Below are positions 35,901 to 45,110 of a DNA stretch of 64,000 nt, one piece after another. Where the stretch lies: the NCBI GenBank assembly GCA_947624325.1, contig CANQJT010000004.1, forward strand, positions 1-64,000, read 5' to 3'. The notes under the pieces are model-generated. The model ran no database searches. It saw nothing but the letters and a program-made list of their open reading frames with translations, and had not been told where the DNA came from. A program made the translations under genes and the position numbers. Source of the DNA: Candidatus Gastranaerophilales bacterium (GTDB lineage Bacteria > Cyanobacteriota > Vampirovibrionia > Gastranaerophilales > Gastranaerophilaceae). Position 1 is the first letter of the stretch. Every line of letters starts with the position of its first letter.

Positions 35901-38900
35901 CTAACCTTTATTATTAGAATTATAATCTGATTCTATCTTTAATATATGATAAAATAAATTAGACAGAATGTTAAACAATTCTTCAAAATTTAAATATGCC
36001 GAATTTAAAATTAATATGCTGTTGCCCTCTGTGCAAGAAGTTGGCGCCATTGTATATTTAATATATTTCGTAATATTTTTTTCAAGTTTAACGGATAGAA
36101 TATTCCATTCGCCCTTGGATAAATTTGTATATATTCTTATATCCGTATCAATTTGGCGGATTAAAGAAATACCTGCCTGTGAGGCTAAAAGTCTTAATTG
36201 AACCAGTTTTATAAGATTTTCAACAGGCTCGGACATTTTGGAAAACCTGTCTTTCCATTCTGATTGTATGGCATCAAGCTCGGCTACTGATTTTACATCC
36301 GCTAATCTTTTATATTCTATCATTTTTTGCTCTTTAGAGCCTACCCATTCATCGGGAATATAAGCCGTTACATTAATATCAACAATTGCAGGTTTTATTT
36401 CTTCAGTTTTTCCGTTTTTGATTTCATTTATTGCATCCTCTAAAAGCTGGCAGTAAGTGTCAAATCCGACATTAACCATTTGACCATGCTGTTTGGTGCC
36501 AAGCACATTGCCTACTCCCCTTATTTCTATATCACGCATTGCTATTTGATATCCGCTCCCGAGAGTTGTAAATTCCTTAATATATTGAAGTCTTTTAACA
36601 GCATCAGATGTTAAACTTTTAGAGGCTTTATAAGTGCAGTAACAAAAAGCCTGACGGTCGGTTCTTCCGACTCTGCCTCGTATTTGGTATAATTGGGCAA
36701 GCCCGAATTTGTCCGCATCATGGATAATCATTGTGTTTGCATTAGGAATATCCAGACCCGATTCAATAATTGTCGTACATAAAAGTACATCGTATTCTCT
36801 GTTTAAGAAATCGGTCATAATTGTTTCAAGCTGATTTTTATCCATTTGACCATGGGCAACCGCAAGCCTTATATTGGGCATTAAGTTCTTTAAGCCTTGC
36901 GCAAACTCATATATGCTCTCTACCCTGTTATAAAGGTAAAATACCTGCCCTTCCCGTTCAAGTTCATAATTTATGGCATTTTTTATAATCGATTCTTTAA
37001 ACTCGCATACAAAGGTTTTAATAGGAAGTCTGTTTGTCGGTGCGGTATTTATTATACTCATATCTTTTATGCCTGATAGCGACATATATAGTGTTCTTGG
37101 TATCGGTGTTGCTGACATCGTTAATATATCAATATTTTTCTTAAGCCGTTTTAGTTTTTCCTTATGTGCGACACCGAATTTATGCTCTTCATCAATTACA
37201 AGCAGTCCTAAATCTTTAAATTGGACATCATCCTGCAAAAGCCTATGAGTGCCTATTACAACATCCACCTCGCCTAAAAGAAGCTTTCTTAATACTTCTT
37301 TCTGCTCCTTATTACTTTTAAACCTTGATAAAAACTCTACTTTTACGGGGAAAGGTTTAAATCTTTCAGATATTGTCTGATAATGCTGCATGGCTAAAAT
37401 GGTTGTAGGAACAACAATAGCTGCCTGTTTTGATGACATAACAGCTTTAAATATTGCACGAATTGCGACTTCCGTTTTACCAAAGCCGACATCTCCGCAG
37501 ATTAACCTATCCATAGGTTTATCGGATTCCATATCCTCTTTAGTTTCGGCGATTGCTTTCATTTGGTCGGGAGTTTCGGTATAACCGAAGGAATCCTCCA
37601 TTTCGTACTGCCAAATTGTATCGGGTTCAAAAGCGAAACCTTGAGAAAGTTTTCTTAAGGCATATAAGTTTATTAAGTCCTGAGCAACATCTTCTACGGC
37701 TTTTTTAACTTTGGTTTTAGTATTATTCCAGTCGCTTCCGCCCATTTTAGATAAGGGAGGCAAAATATTTCCCGAGCCTCTGTACCTGCACAGCATATTT
37801 ATCTGCTCTGCAGGGATGTGAAGTTTATCGCCCCTTGCGTATTCAAGTGTTAAATAATCTTTTTCTTCTCCGTCTATTGTTTGTTTTGTAAGCCCTTTAA
37901 ATATTCCTATACCGTGAATCATATGCACGATATAATCGCCCTCTTGGATGTCATTTAAAGTTTCAATAAAATCAAGGTTTTCCCGTTTATAATTATACCT
38001 TGTTCCTGTTATTTCTTTTGACCGCTTATTAAAAAACTCCTTATCCGTTATAATTATAAGTTTATAATCTTCAATAATACTTCCCGTCAGCGCTATGTTA
38101 TCGGTTATGCAGACTGCATTTTGTTCATTAATATCATAGCTGTACGGGATTTCATATGTTTGTAATATCTCTTCTATCCTGTTTTTATAGTCTGTTGCAG
38201 TTATTATTTTGTAACTCTGCTTTAATTTTTCGGATATAAATTTTGCTATATCATCAAGCCCCGAGGCAAAATACGGGATTAATTCAGTTGTAAGCTCTAT
38301 ATTAATGTCAAAATCTTCAGAAATGAAATTATCAAAATATATTTTTTGGTATCTGCCTGCAATTGTCAGAAATTCTTTTAAATCCGAATGATTTTTTTCT
38401 GCTAAAGGCAGAGTCAAATTTGTTTTTATATTTTCTTCGTACTGCTTTTCTAAATTATCACATAAGTTCTCGTATCCTGATTTAAAGTTGGTATAATCAT
38501 CAAAAATCAAGATAAAATCCGCCGGCAGCTGTCTTAAAGCTATTGCTAATTCATTGTTAAAATAAGGTTCATAGTATTCAATACCCTCAAAATAATGCTG
38601 ATTTTTTAGATTTTCTAATATATCAGCATGTGATTCATTTTCGATGTCAATTAACTTTTCTATTTTTTTATACGAATTATTATTTAATATAAACTTATAA
38701 ATGGGCTGTATTATTGCCGTATCTGTTTTATTAATACTTTTTTGAGTTGAATTATTAAATATTCTGATATCACTTATGGTATCACCCCAAAGTTCAAGCC
38801 TATATGGGTTATCATTTAAGGGAAATATATCAATAATATCACCCCTAATGCTGAATTCACCCATATCAGCCACAAGGGTTTTCCTTTTGTATCCCATTTT

Positions 38901-39359
38901 AACAAGGTTTTTAGCTAATTCATCAATATCAATTTCATCATTTACTTTAAAAGTAATACTGTTTTCTTTAAAAAATTCCATATCGGGGAATTTTTCAATG
39001 AGTGCCTTTCTGGGTATAATAATTGCGCTATATTCCCGTGCATTTAGTATAATTTGAATTTGTTTTGCATATTTATATAAATTTTTTGAATTACTGTCAT
39101 AAATTGAACCGTCCTGATAGGGAAAAATAACAGCATTTATATCAAATAAATGTTTTAAATCGTTTTGGAATTTAAGTGCATTTTGTTCGGTTTCCGTTAT
39201 AAATATAAATTTCTTTTTATTTTTCAACAATAACTGTGCTAAAAATACCAATTTAGAACAATTTGTAACACCCGAAAGTGCAAAAGATACCTTTTTATTT
39301 AATATTGCAGTTATTTTATCCGAATATTTAAAACTTATATTTTTAAAAAAATCATCCAT
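35901..39359 (-). CDS. mfd: Transcription-repair coupling factor
   Basis: The 1152-residue protein has normal Mfd length. The N-terminal UvrB-like part, RNA-polymerase-interaction domain (GDYIVHMIHGIGIFKG) and RecG-like helicase with GDVGFGKTEVAIRA (Walker A), VIDEEHKFGV and SATPIPRTLYM are followed by the C-terminal TRCF domain. It removes RNA polymerase stalled at DNA damage and recruits UvrA. Confidence 0.95.
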   Translation of the reverse strand: MDDFFKNISFKYSDKITAILNKKVSFALSGVTNCSKLVFLAQLLLKNKKKFIFITETEQNALKFQNDLKHLFDINAVIFPYQDGSIYDSNSKNLYKYAKQIQIILNAREYSAIIIPRKALIEKFPDMEFFKENSITFKVNDEIDIDELAKNLVKMGYKRKTLVADMGEFSIRGDIIDIFPLNDNPYRLELWGDTISDIRIFNNSTQKSINKTDTAIIQPIYKFILNNNSYKKIEKLIDIENESHADILENLKNQHYFEGIEYYEPYFNNELAIALRQLPADFILIFDDYTNFKSGYENLCDNLEKQYEENIKTNLTLPLAEKNHSDLKEFLTIAGRYQKIYFDNFISEDFDINIELTTELIPYFASGLDDIAKFISEKLKQSYKIITATDYKNRIEEILQTYEIPYSYDINEQNAVCITDNIALTGSIIEDYKLIIITDKEFFNKRSKEITGTRYNYKRENLDFIETLNDIQEGDYIVHMIHGIGIFKGLTKQTIDGEEKDYLTLEYARGDKLHIPAEQINMLCRYRGSGNILPPLSKMGGSDWNNTKTKVKKAVEDVAQDLINLYALRKLSQGFAFEPDTIWQYEMEDSFGYTETPDQMKAIAETKEDMESDKPMDRLICGDVGFGKTEVAIRAIFKAVMSSKQAAIVVPTTILAMQHYQTISERFKPFPVKVEFLSRFKSNKEQKEVLRKLLLGEVDVVIGTHRLLQDDVQFKDLGLLVIDEEHKFGVAHKEKLKRLKKNIDILTMSATPIPRTLYMSLSGIKDMSIINTAPTNRLPIKTFVCEFKESIIKNAINYELEREGQVFYLYNRVESIYEFAQGLKNLMPNIRLAVAHGQMDKNQLETIMTDFLNREYDVLLCTTIIESGLDIPNANTMIIHDADKFGLAQLYQIRGRVGRTDRQAFCYCTYKASKSLTSDAVKRLQYIKEFTTLGSGYQIAMRDIEIRGVGNVLGTKQHGQMVNVGFDTYCQLLEDAINEIKNGKTEEIKPAIVDINVTAYIPDEWVGSKEQKMIEYKRLADVKSVAELDAIQSEWKDRFSKMSEPVENLIKLVQLRLLASQAGISLIRQIDTDIRIYTNLSKGEWNILSVKLEKNITKYIKYTMAPTSCTEGNSILILNSAYLNFEELFNILSNLFYHILKIESDYNSNNKG

Positions 39360-39463
39360 GATTTAATTTTAAAACCTGCAAATAAAATTATCAATTATAT
39401 ATATGATGTCTTAGGGGTAATAAAAATGTTTTAATAATAAAAAGTAAATAAGGGAGCAAGGGT

Positions 39464-39913
39464 ATGAAAAAAAATTTATTAATTTTTACAATGGCAATAA
39501 TATTTGCAGGGGGAGCAGCAATGGCTGACGGAATGGTATATGACCCAACGGAATATCCTACCGTTACACAAATTCCGGTTTCAAAAGTAAATACAACAAA
39601 ACCTGTATCAAACGACAAAATGCCTTCTAATATAAGTCTTGAAAATAAAATAAAAGAAAACTCCACTTTGGCGCAAGATGCAATTTCAAGCCAATCCGGC
39701 AATTTTAATAATGCTTTATTTGAACTTGACAGCGCACAAGTTAATATTAGAAATGAATTACTTGATTATCAGGCTAAATATCAGGAAATTGATACTCAAT
39801 ATCAATTAATAAAAGAGCAGAGAAAAGTTCTTGCGGATCAAATTAAAACTGTTGAAAGAAGAATTAGAGATATTGAAAAATCCAAAAACAATATAAGAAA
39901 AACAATGATATAA
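39464..39913 (+). CDS. Small secreted coiled-coil protein
   Basis: The 149-residue protein has a signal peptide (FAGGAAMADG), a Thr/Pro/Val-rich middle, and a C-terminal coiled coil (about residues 85-145, FELDSAQVNIRNELLDYQAK...). It is divergent from mfd. A strong stem (39921-39947) lies just after it. Function unknown; a periplasmic role is inferred. Confidence 0.6.
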   Translation: MKKNLLIFTMAIIFAGGAAMADGMVYDPTEYPTVTQIPVSKVNTTKPVSNDKMPSNISLENKIKENSTLAQDAISSQSGNFNNALFELDSAQVNIRNELLDYQAKYQEIDTQYQLIKEQRKVLADQIKTVERRIRDIEKSKNNIRKTMI

Positions 39914-39920
39914 TTAATTT

Positions 39921-39947
39921 AAAACTCTTACAGTAAGTAAGAGTTTT
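39921..39947 (+). terminator. Stem-loop between the coiled-coil gene and comEC
   Basis: AAAACTCTTAC (39921-39931) pairs with GTAAGAGTTTT (39937-39947). Only a weak T tail is present, so it may pause or protect RNA rather than end transcription fully. Confidence 0.6.
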
Positions 39948-39966
39948 AAATTACAGGGATATATAA

Positions 39967-42336
39967 ATGAGTAAACAGGCAAAAATAATATTATTTTCCT
40001 GCTGTTATATTTTAGGAATATTAGGATTTTTCTTTATACCTTTGTTAGCAGTTGGTTTAATCCTTCTTATTTCCTTTATATTAATAGGAATTAATAAAAA
40101 TTTATTTTCTTATAAATATACTTTTACTTTGTTTTTAATATTCCTGTCAGGCATTATAAACACTGCAATTAATCTTCATTATGATGATGATTTAACTTCT
40201 TATACCGATAATAATGTAAACATAATCGCAAAAGTACTTACCATACCTTCAAATAATTTAGAAAATTCAACAAGTTTCTTTGCTCAGGTAAACTCTATTT
40301 CTTTTGACGAGGTAAATAAAAATAATATTAATGCCAAAACATTAGTAACCGTTAAAGATAATCAGGATAAAATAAATAAAATTCAAATAGGCGATACTTT
40401 ATTCCTTAACGGTAAATTAAAAGAGCCCATACCGGCTAAAAATCCTTCTCAATTTGATTATGCAAAATATCTACAGCTTAAAAATACTTTTTCACTTTTA
40501 TATGTAAAAGATAACTGGAAAATTTTAAACTCCGCACAAGATACAAAAGGTAAAATTTTAAGAAAATTAAATAATAAAAGAAATAATATACTTGCCATTC
40601 ATAAGCAAAACATACAATCTCCGATGATAGAAGTCTTAGGCGGTATAATCTTCGGTGACGATGCCGTTAATCCCGATAATAATACCAAAGAAAATTTTAT
40701 AAATTCAGGGATTTTTCATATTTTATCAGCATCAGGCATGAATTTAACAATAATTATCGGGATGTGGTTTTTCCTTACAAGGAATTTAAAAATAAATTAC
40801 AGATTTTCAATAATTTCAGGAATATTACTTATATTATTTTATACTTGTATGACAGGCTTCGGACATCCTATTATAAGAGCCTTTTTAATGCTTTCATTGG
40901 TTTTAATCGGTAAACTGATAGACAGAAATACCTCCACAATGGCATTACTGTTTTTAGTAGCATTTATTATGCTTTTATATAATCCTCTGGGAATTTTTGA
41001 AATAGGTTTTCAACTGTCATTTATAGCAACATTTGCATTAATATTGTCCTCAAAAGTTTTCAGCTTCAATTTTAAATTTAAACCTTTTAACTATATTTTA
41101 AGTGTGTGCATAGTGCCCATAATTGCTCAAATTTATATTGCTCCGTTACAAATGTATTATTTTAATACTTTTAATATTTATTCGGTTTTCGCCAATATTA
41201 TTATTGTACCCGTATTAAGTATTGTTTCCTTTCTCGGATTTATAAGTTCAATAATGGCATTTATCAACCCGATAGCACGGAATATCTGTTATATTGCGGA
41301 TTTAATATTAAATCCGCTGTTAATTTATATAGTAAAAACTGCCGAACTGTTTTCTACACTTCCATATTCCGTATTAACGGTAAAAAAGCCGTTCATCATT
41401 CAAATTATATTGTATTTTGCAATTATTATATTTTTAACCTGCATAATTAATAACAAATTATTTAAGAAAAAATATTATGCACTTTTAGGCGCATTAATTT
41501 TATTATTTTCTTTAACATTTATTCCAACACCTGATAAAAATACGGAAATAATCTTTTTCAGCGCAGGCAATGCTGATGCAGCTTTAATAAAATCGCCCGA
41601 CAATAAATATTTTATTTTAGATACAGGTAAAATGCCTTATTTAACTGCAAATTCTCAAGCAAAATATATAATTATAAAATATCTGAAAGATAAAGGGATT
41701 AACAATATCCACTCATTAATTTTAAGCCATTTTGACTCTGACCATGCAGGCGGAACTATTGACTTATTAAAGGAATTAAAAATAAACAATATTTATATAA
41801 CAGACTCTTATGAAAATACAAATCTCGCAAATGAAATTATTAATTACATTAAACTAAATAACTTAAACAGCATTACGGTTAAAAAAGAAAATGAAATCTA
41901 TAATACAAAAAATTTCAACTTATCAATATTAAAACCTTCATCGGATAATTTAATCAGCGAAAACGAAAAATCGCTTATTGTTAAACTTATCTCAAATAAC
42001 AATAAAGTTTTATTTATGGGTGACGGAAATATAAATACATACAATTCGCTTCCAAAAGAATATAAAAATGCAAATATTATAAAATCAGGTCATCACGGAG
42101 GAAAAAATACGGTAAATGATAATATGTCAGAACAAGCTGAAATATTTATAATTTCGACAGGACCCAATGTATATAATCATCCTCACCCTGAAACAATAAA
42201 AACAATAGAAAATCATAATAAAAAGATTGCAAGAACTGATTATCACAATGCAATTAAATTAATTCTTACAAAAAATAAATACGAAGTTTTATACTATTCA
42301 CCAAAAACAAAGAAGTTTGTTAAACCCGTATTGTAA
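39967..42336 (+). CDS. comEC: DNA internalization protein ComEC/Rec2
   Basis: The 789-residue protein has an N-terminal DUF4131-like region, a polytopic competence domain with FHILSASGMNLTIII, and a C-terminal metallo-beta-lactamase-like domain (LSHFDSDHAGG, FMGDG, SGHHGGKNTV). It forms the inner-membrane channel for transforming DNA. Its presence suggests the organism may take up DNA. Confidence 0.93.
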   Translation: MSKQAKIILFSCCYILGILGFFFIPLLAVGLILLISFILIGINKNLFSYKYTFTLFLIFLSGIINTAINLHYDDDLTSYTDNNVNIIAKVLTIPSNNLENSTSFFAQVNSISFDEVNKNNINAKTLVTVKDNQDKINKIQIGDTLFLNGKLKEPIPAKNPSQFDYAKYLQLKNTFSLLYVKDNWKILNSAQDTKGKILRKLNNKRNNILAIHKQNIQSPMIEVLGGIIFGDDAVNPDNNTKENFINSGIFHILSASGMNLTIIIGMWFFLTRNLKINYRFSIISGILLILFYTCMTGFGHPIIRAFLMLSLVLIGKLIDRNTSTMALLFLVAFIMLLYNPLGIFEIGFQLSFIATFALILSSKVFSFNFKFKPFNYILSVCIVPIIAQIYIAPLQMYYFNTFNIYSVFANIIIVPVLSIVSFLGFISSIMAFINPIARNICYIADLILNPLLIYIVKTAELFSTLPYSVLTVKKPFIIQIILYFAIIIFLTCIINNKLFKKKYYALLGALILLFSLTFIPTPDKNTEIIFFSAGNADAALIKSPDNKYFILDTGKMPYLTANSQAKYIIIKYLKDKGINNIHSLILSHFDSDHAGGTIDLLKELKINNIYITDSYENTNLANEIINYIKLNNLNSITVKKENEIYNTKNFNLSILKPSSDNLISENEKSLIVKLISNNNKVLFMGDGNINTYNSLPKEYKNANIIKSGHHGGKNTVNDNMSEQAEIFIISTGPNVYNHPHPETIKTIENHNKKIARTDYHNAIKLILTKNKYEVLYYSPKTKKFVKPVL

Positions 42337-42435
42337 ACAAATGTTACGTTTCTTTTAAAAAACTGACAAAATAACTAAAGTTCATTAAAAAAATGTCGAT
42401 AGTACATGTGTAACAAACAATATGGAGGAACAAAA

Positions 42436-42798
42436 ATGACAAACATTAATCCTATTAAATTTGGAGTAACAGGGTATTATAGACCCGAAGAAAAACCTGA
42501 AATAAAGGAAAAACCGGAACAAAAGAAAGAAGGCAAAAAAGAACAAAAACAACTTGGGCAGGAAGAAGTTTTAAATTATCTTGCATCACAAAATGTTGAT
42601 GTAATTCCAAAAGCAACAAGAACAATAAACGTATCAAAATATGTAACGGCAGAACAAGAAGAAAGAATTGCAGAATTTATGAAAGGCTTTGAAGCTGACT
42701 TTGAAAATGCTTCAGCTATTGCGAAAGAAGAATTCCCCGATATAGAGCAAAGAACTGCAGATAATATTGCACTGGCATACATTAATGCAGCTTATTAA
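42436..42798 (+). CDS. Small lineage-type protein with an N-terminal NPIKFG motif
   Basis: This 120-residue soluble protein starts MTNINPIKFG, a motif I associate with small proteins of Gastranaerophilales. A Lys/Glu-rich linker and a helical C-terminal half follow. ATG 42436 follows GGAGGAACAAAA, so the longer frame from 42406 is rejected. A terminator follows. Function unknown. Confidence 0.6.
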   Translation: MTNINPIKFGVTGYYRPEEKPEIKEKPEQKKEGKKEQKQLGQEEVLNYLASQNVDVIPKATRTINVSKYVTAEQEERIAEFMKGFEADFENASAIAKEEFPDIEQRTADNIALAYINAAY

Positions 42799-42835
42799 AC
42801 TTACTTCAATTTAATATTGTTTGTTATTTTCACTT

Positions 42836-42864
42836 AAAACCGCATGTAATTTGCGGTTTTTTTT
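42836..42864 (+). terminator. Intrinsic terminator
   Basis: AAAACCGCA (42836-42844) pairs with TGCGGTTTT (42852-42860), followed by TTTT. It ends the NPIKFG protein transcript. Confidence 0.9.
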
Positions 42865-42905
42865 ATGTTATAATATTTTCAAATACATAAACAAGGAGAG
42901 AAAAA

Positions 42906-43745
42906 GTGGGCTATAAAATTTTAAACAAAATTGAATTATGTCCTAATCAGTATGAAATGCAAATAGAAGCACCTTATGTAACAAGGAATGCAAAAGCAGG
43001 ACAATTTATAATATTCAGGGTAGAAGATAACGGCGAAAGAGTACCTATAACAATAGCCGATGCAGATAGAGAACAAGGAATACTTACGGTTGTATTTATG
43101 GCAGTTGGATATACTACCAAAAAACTGGCTATGCTGGAAGTAGGAGATGAAATTGTAGATGTAGTCGGGCCTTTAGGAAAACCAACGGAAATAGAAAAAT
43201 ACGGAACTGTAGTTTGTGTTGCAGGCGGATACGGTGCAGCACCATGCTATCTGATATCAAAAGCATTCCACGATGCAGGAAATAAAGTTCATATGATAAC
43301 AGGTGCAAGAAATAAAGACTTATTATTCTGGCAGGATAAAATGAAAACGGCTTGCACTGAATTACATGTTGCGACCGATGACGGTTCATTAGGTCATAAA
43401 GGTTTTGTAACCGAAGTTTTAGCAGAAATTATTGAACAAGAAAAAGTTGATTATGTTATTGCAGTAGGACCTATGCCTATGATGAGAGCTGTTGCAAACC
43501 TTACAAAAGATAAAGGTATTAAAACAGAAGCTTCAATGAACCCGATTATGATAGATGGTACAGGCATGTGCGGTGCTTGCAGAGTAACAGTCGGCGGTGA
43601 AGTTAAATTTGCCTGCATAGACGGTCCTGACTTTGATGCACATAAAATTGATTTTGATGAAGTTATTAACAGAACAAAAATCTATAAAGATGAAGAAAGA
43701 AGAAGAAGCGAAAATTGTAATCTTCTTAAAGCAGCACAAATATAA
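42906..43745 (+). CDS. NfnA-like FAD/NAD-binding oxidoreductase subunit with a 2Fe-2S site
   Basis: The 279-residue protein starts at GTG after AAGGAGAG. It has a ferredoxin-reductase-type FAD domain (RVPITIADAD), an NAD-binding part (VVCVAGGYGAAPCYL) and a C-terminal cysteine cluster (GMCGACRV...FACIDGPDF) for a 2Fe-2S centre. It matches the sulfide/dihydroorotate dehydrogenase-like family, the small subunit of NADH-dependent ferredoxin:NADP oxidoreductase. The usual large GltD-like partner is not adjacent. Confidence 0.82.
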   Translation: MGYKILNKIELCPNQYEMQIEAPYVTRNAKAGQFIIFRVEDNGERVPITIADADREQGILTVVFMAVGYTTKKLAMLEVGDEIVDVVGPLGKPTEIEKYGTVVCVAGGYGAAPCYLISKAFHDAGNKVHMITGARNKDLLFWQDKMKTACTELHVATDDGSLGHKGFVTEVLAEIIEQEKVDYVIAVGPMPMMRAVANLTKDKGIKTEASMNPIMIDGTGMCGACRVTVGGEVKFACIDGPDFDAHKIDFDEVINRTKIYKDEERRRSENCNLLKAAQI

Positions 43746-43835
43746 TCCGGTGTTGCACTCTGCCACCGACTCCTCGTCGCTGTACGAGAATTCGTGGCTT
43801 ATCGTAAAATTTTGTTTGGATACACTAAGATAAAG
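43746..43835 (+). other. GC-richer spacer with a small hairpin
   Basis: The spacer between the NfnA-like gene and the small Cys protein contains CTCGT/ACGAG and CCAC/GTGG stems and is less AT-rich than the genes around it. It may be part of a dispersed repeat; no second copy was found in the window. Confidence 0.3.
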
Positions 43836-43844
43836 GAGGTAATT

Positions 43845-44024
43845 TTGAGTAATAAAATTCCTATATGCCCTTTAATGAGTGCAGGAAACGAAATAAGTGT
43901 TGTATGTGCGCAAGAAAATTGTGCATGGTACATGAAAAATTATAAGACTTGCTCGGTTTATCTTTTAGGACATAATGCCGTACTGGATATAAAAGAAAAG
44001 CAAACAAAAAATACACCTCAATAA
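43845..44024 (+). CDS. Small four-cysteine protein
   Basis: The 59-residue protein starts at TTG 43845, directly after a strong AAGGAGG site, and reads MSNKIPICPLMSAGNE... Cys residues in ICPL, VVCAQENCAW and KTCSVY could bind a metal. No signal peptide. A terminator hairpin overlaps its stop codon. It follows the NfnA-like gene on the same strand. Function unknown. Confidence 0.7.
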   Translation: MSNKIPICPLMSAGNEISVVCAQENCAWYMKNYKTCSVYLLGHNAVLDIKEKQTKNTPQ

Positions 44025-44040
44025 GAGGTGTATTTTTTTA
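44011..44040 (+). terminator. Intrinsic terminator overlapping a stop codon
   Basis: ATACACCTC (44011-44019) pairs with GAGGTGTAT (44025-44033), followed by a T run. The TAA of the small Cys protein lies in the loop. Confidence 0.9.
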
Positions 44041-44081
44041 TTTAGTTTATACACAGATATAAATAAAAAATAAAAATTAAA

Positions 44082-44216
44082 GTCCATTGCGAAGTACAGT
44101 TAAACTTCTTAGCGAGACAGCGGCAAAGCGAGGACTGTTTGACGACCGCCAGGTCGGAGTTCCGCAGCTTGTGCCGAGTTTAGAAGTTATCTGTACGAAG
44201 CATCTGGACGCAATTT
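44082..44216. repeat. Structured intergenic element, about 130 bp
   Basis: Nested inverted repeats span the element: ATTGCG/CGCAAT at the ends, GTACAG-TTAAACTTCT against AGAAGTTAT-CTGTAC inside, GGCAAAG/CTTGTGCC, and a central CGACC-GCCA-GGTCG hairpin. Base composition is clearly richer in GC than the flanks. It lies between two genes that converge on it. It could be a structured RNA, a palindromic repeat or a relic of a mobile element. Confidence 0.55.
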
Positions 44217-44245
44217 TTATTTCTTATTTATTATTTTTGTTTATT

Positions 44246-44938
44246 TTAATTAATATAACCGTTAACCAGTTTTTTAACTTCATTTGCTGGAACTGCAAAA
44301 CCTATACCTATATTTGATTTGTTATTATCAGGATTAAATATTGACTGGCTTATACCTATAACTTCGCCGTTAGCATTTAAAATAGGTCCGCCTGATGACC
44401 CGGGGTTTATTGCCGCATCCGTTTGAATTTTATTTCTTTCATAGTCAATTCTTGAAACAATACCTGTTGTAAGTGTTCCGTTAAACCCAAAAGGATTACC
44501 TATAGCAAGCACTTTTTGTCCTACTTTTACTATGGAGGAATCTCCCAATTTAATCGTTGGCAGAGGTTTTGTAGGATTAATTTTTAACAATGCCAAATCT
44601 GCATTATGTTTTGTACCGTCTATCACCTCTGCTTTATATACTTCACCTGAAGATGTCGTAACTTCAATATATGAAGCACTATCTACGACATGCGAACTTG
44701 TTAATATAACTCCGCTCTTATTAATAATACACCCAGTTCCGCTTGATAAACCGTCTGTTAATTGAGCTTCCACCAATACAATTGCAGGATTTATTTTCTC
44801 GTAAACCGTGACGTTTATGAATTCTTCGCTTTTATAATCATTTTCTTTAGAATAAACTTTTGTATTTATAGAAATTCCGCTTATAAAAGAAACAACCAGA
44901 AATAAAATCACGGATAAAATTTTCCAATGTTTCAGCAT
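44246..44938 (-). CDS. Membrane-anchored trypsin-like serine protease without PDZ
   Basis: The 230-residue protein has an N-terminal membrane helix (ILSVILFLVVSFISGISI). The DegP-type catalytic triad is complete: His in TSSHVVDS, Asp in NADLALL, Ser in NPGSSGGP. It stops soon after the protease fold, with no PDZ domain. The start is uncertain: ATG 44938 is chosen, with an upstream in-frame extension to 45025 less likely. It acts in the periplasm. Confidence 0.82.
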   Translation of the reverse strand: MLKHWKILSVILFLVVSFISGISINTKVYSKENDYKSEEFINVTVYEKINPAIVLVEAQLTDGLSSGTGCIINKSGVILTSSHVVDSASYIEVTTSSGEVYKAEVIDGTKHNADLALLKINPTKPLPTIKLGDSSIVKVGQKVLAIGNPFGFNGTLTTGIVSRIDYERNKIQTDAAINPGSSGGPILNANGEVIGISQSIFNPDNNKSNIGIGFAVPANEVKKLVNGYIN

Positions 44939-45064
44939 TTCCTTACCCAAAATCTCTCTATCCTTATTTATTAAACATTTATTTCGAAAAAACCGCATTA
45001 GCAATAAAGTGTGTAAATTTAACAATTAAAACAGTTATTATAACTTCAAATTAAGTATAAAATA

Positions 45065-45094
45065 TTGTTTTAAAGCTTTGTTTTATTTTATAAT
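45065..45094 (+). promoter_or_regulatory. Promoter of glcD
   Basis: TTGTTT (45065-45070) and TATAAT (45089-45094) with an 18-bp spacer, 16 bp before the ATG at 45111. Confidence 0.45.
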
Positions 45095-45110
45095 TTTATT
45101 GAGAGGTTTT

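Noticed and set aside
44082-44216. Integron attC site or tRNA-like gene
   Set aside because: The conserved attC core ends are not in the right order, no integrase is present, and no tRNA cloverleaf with anticodon could be drawn.
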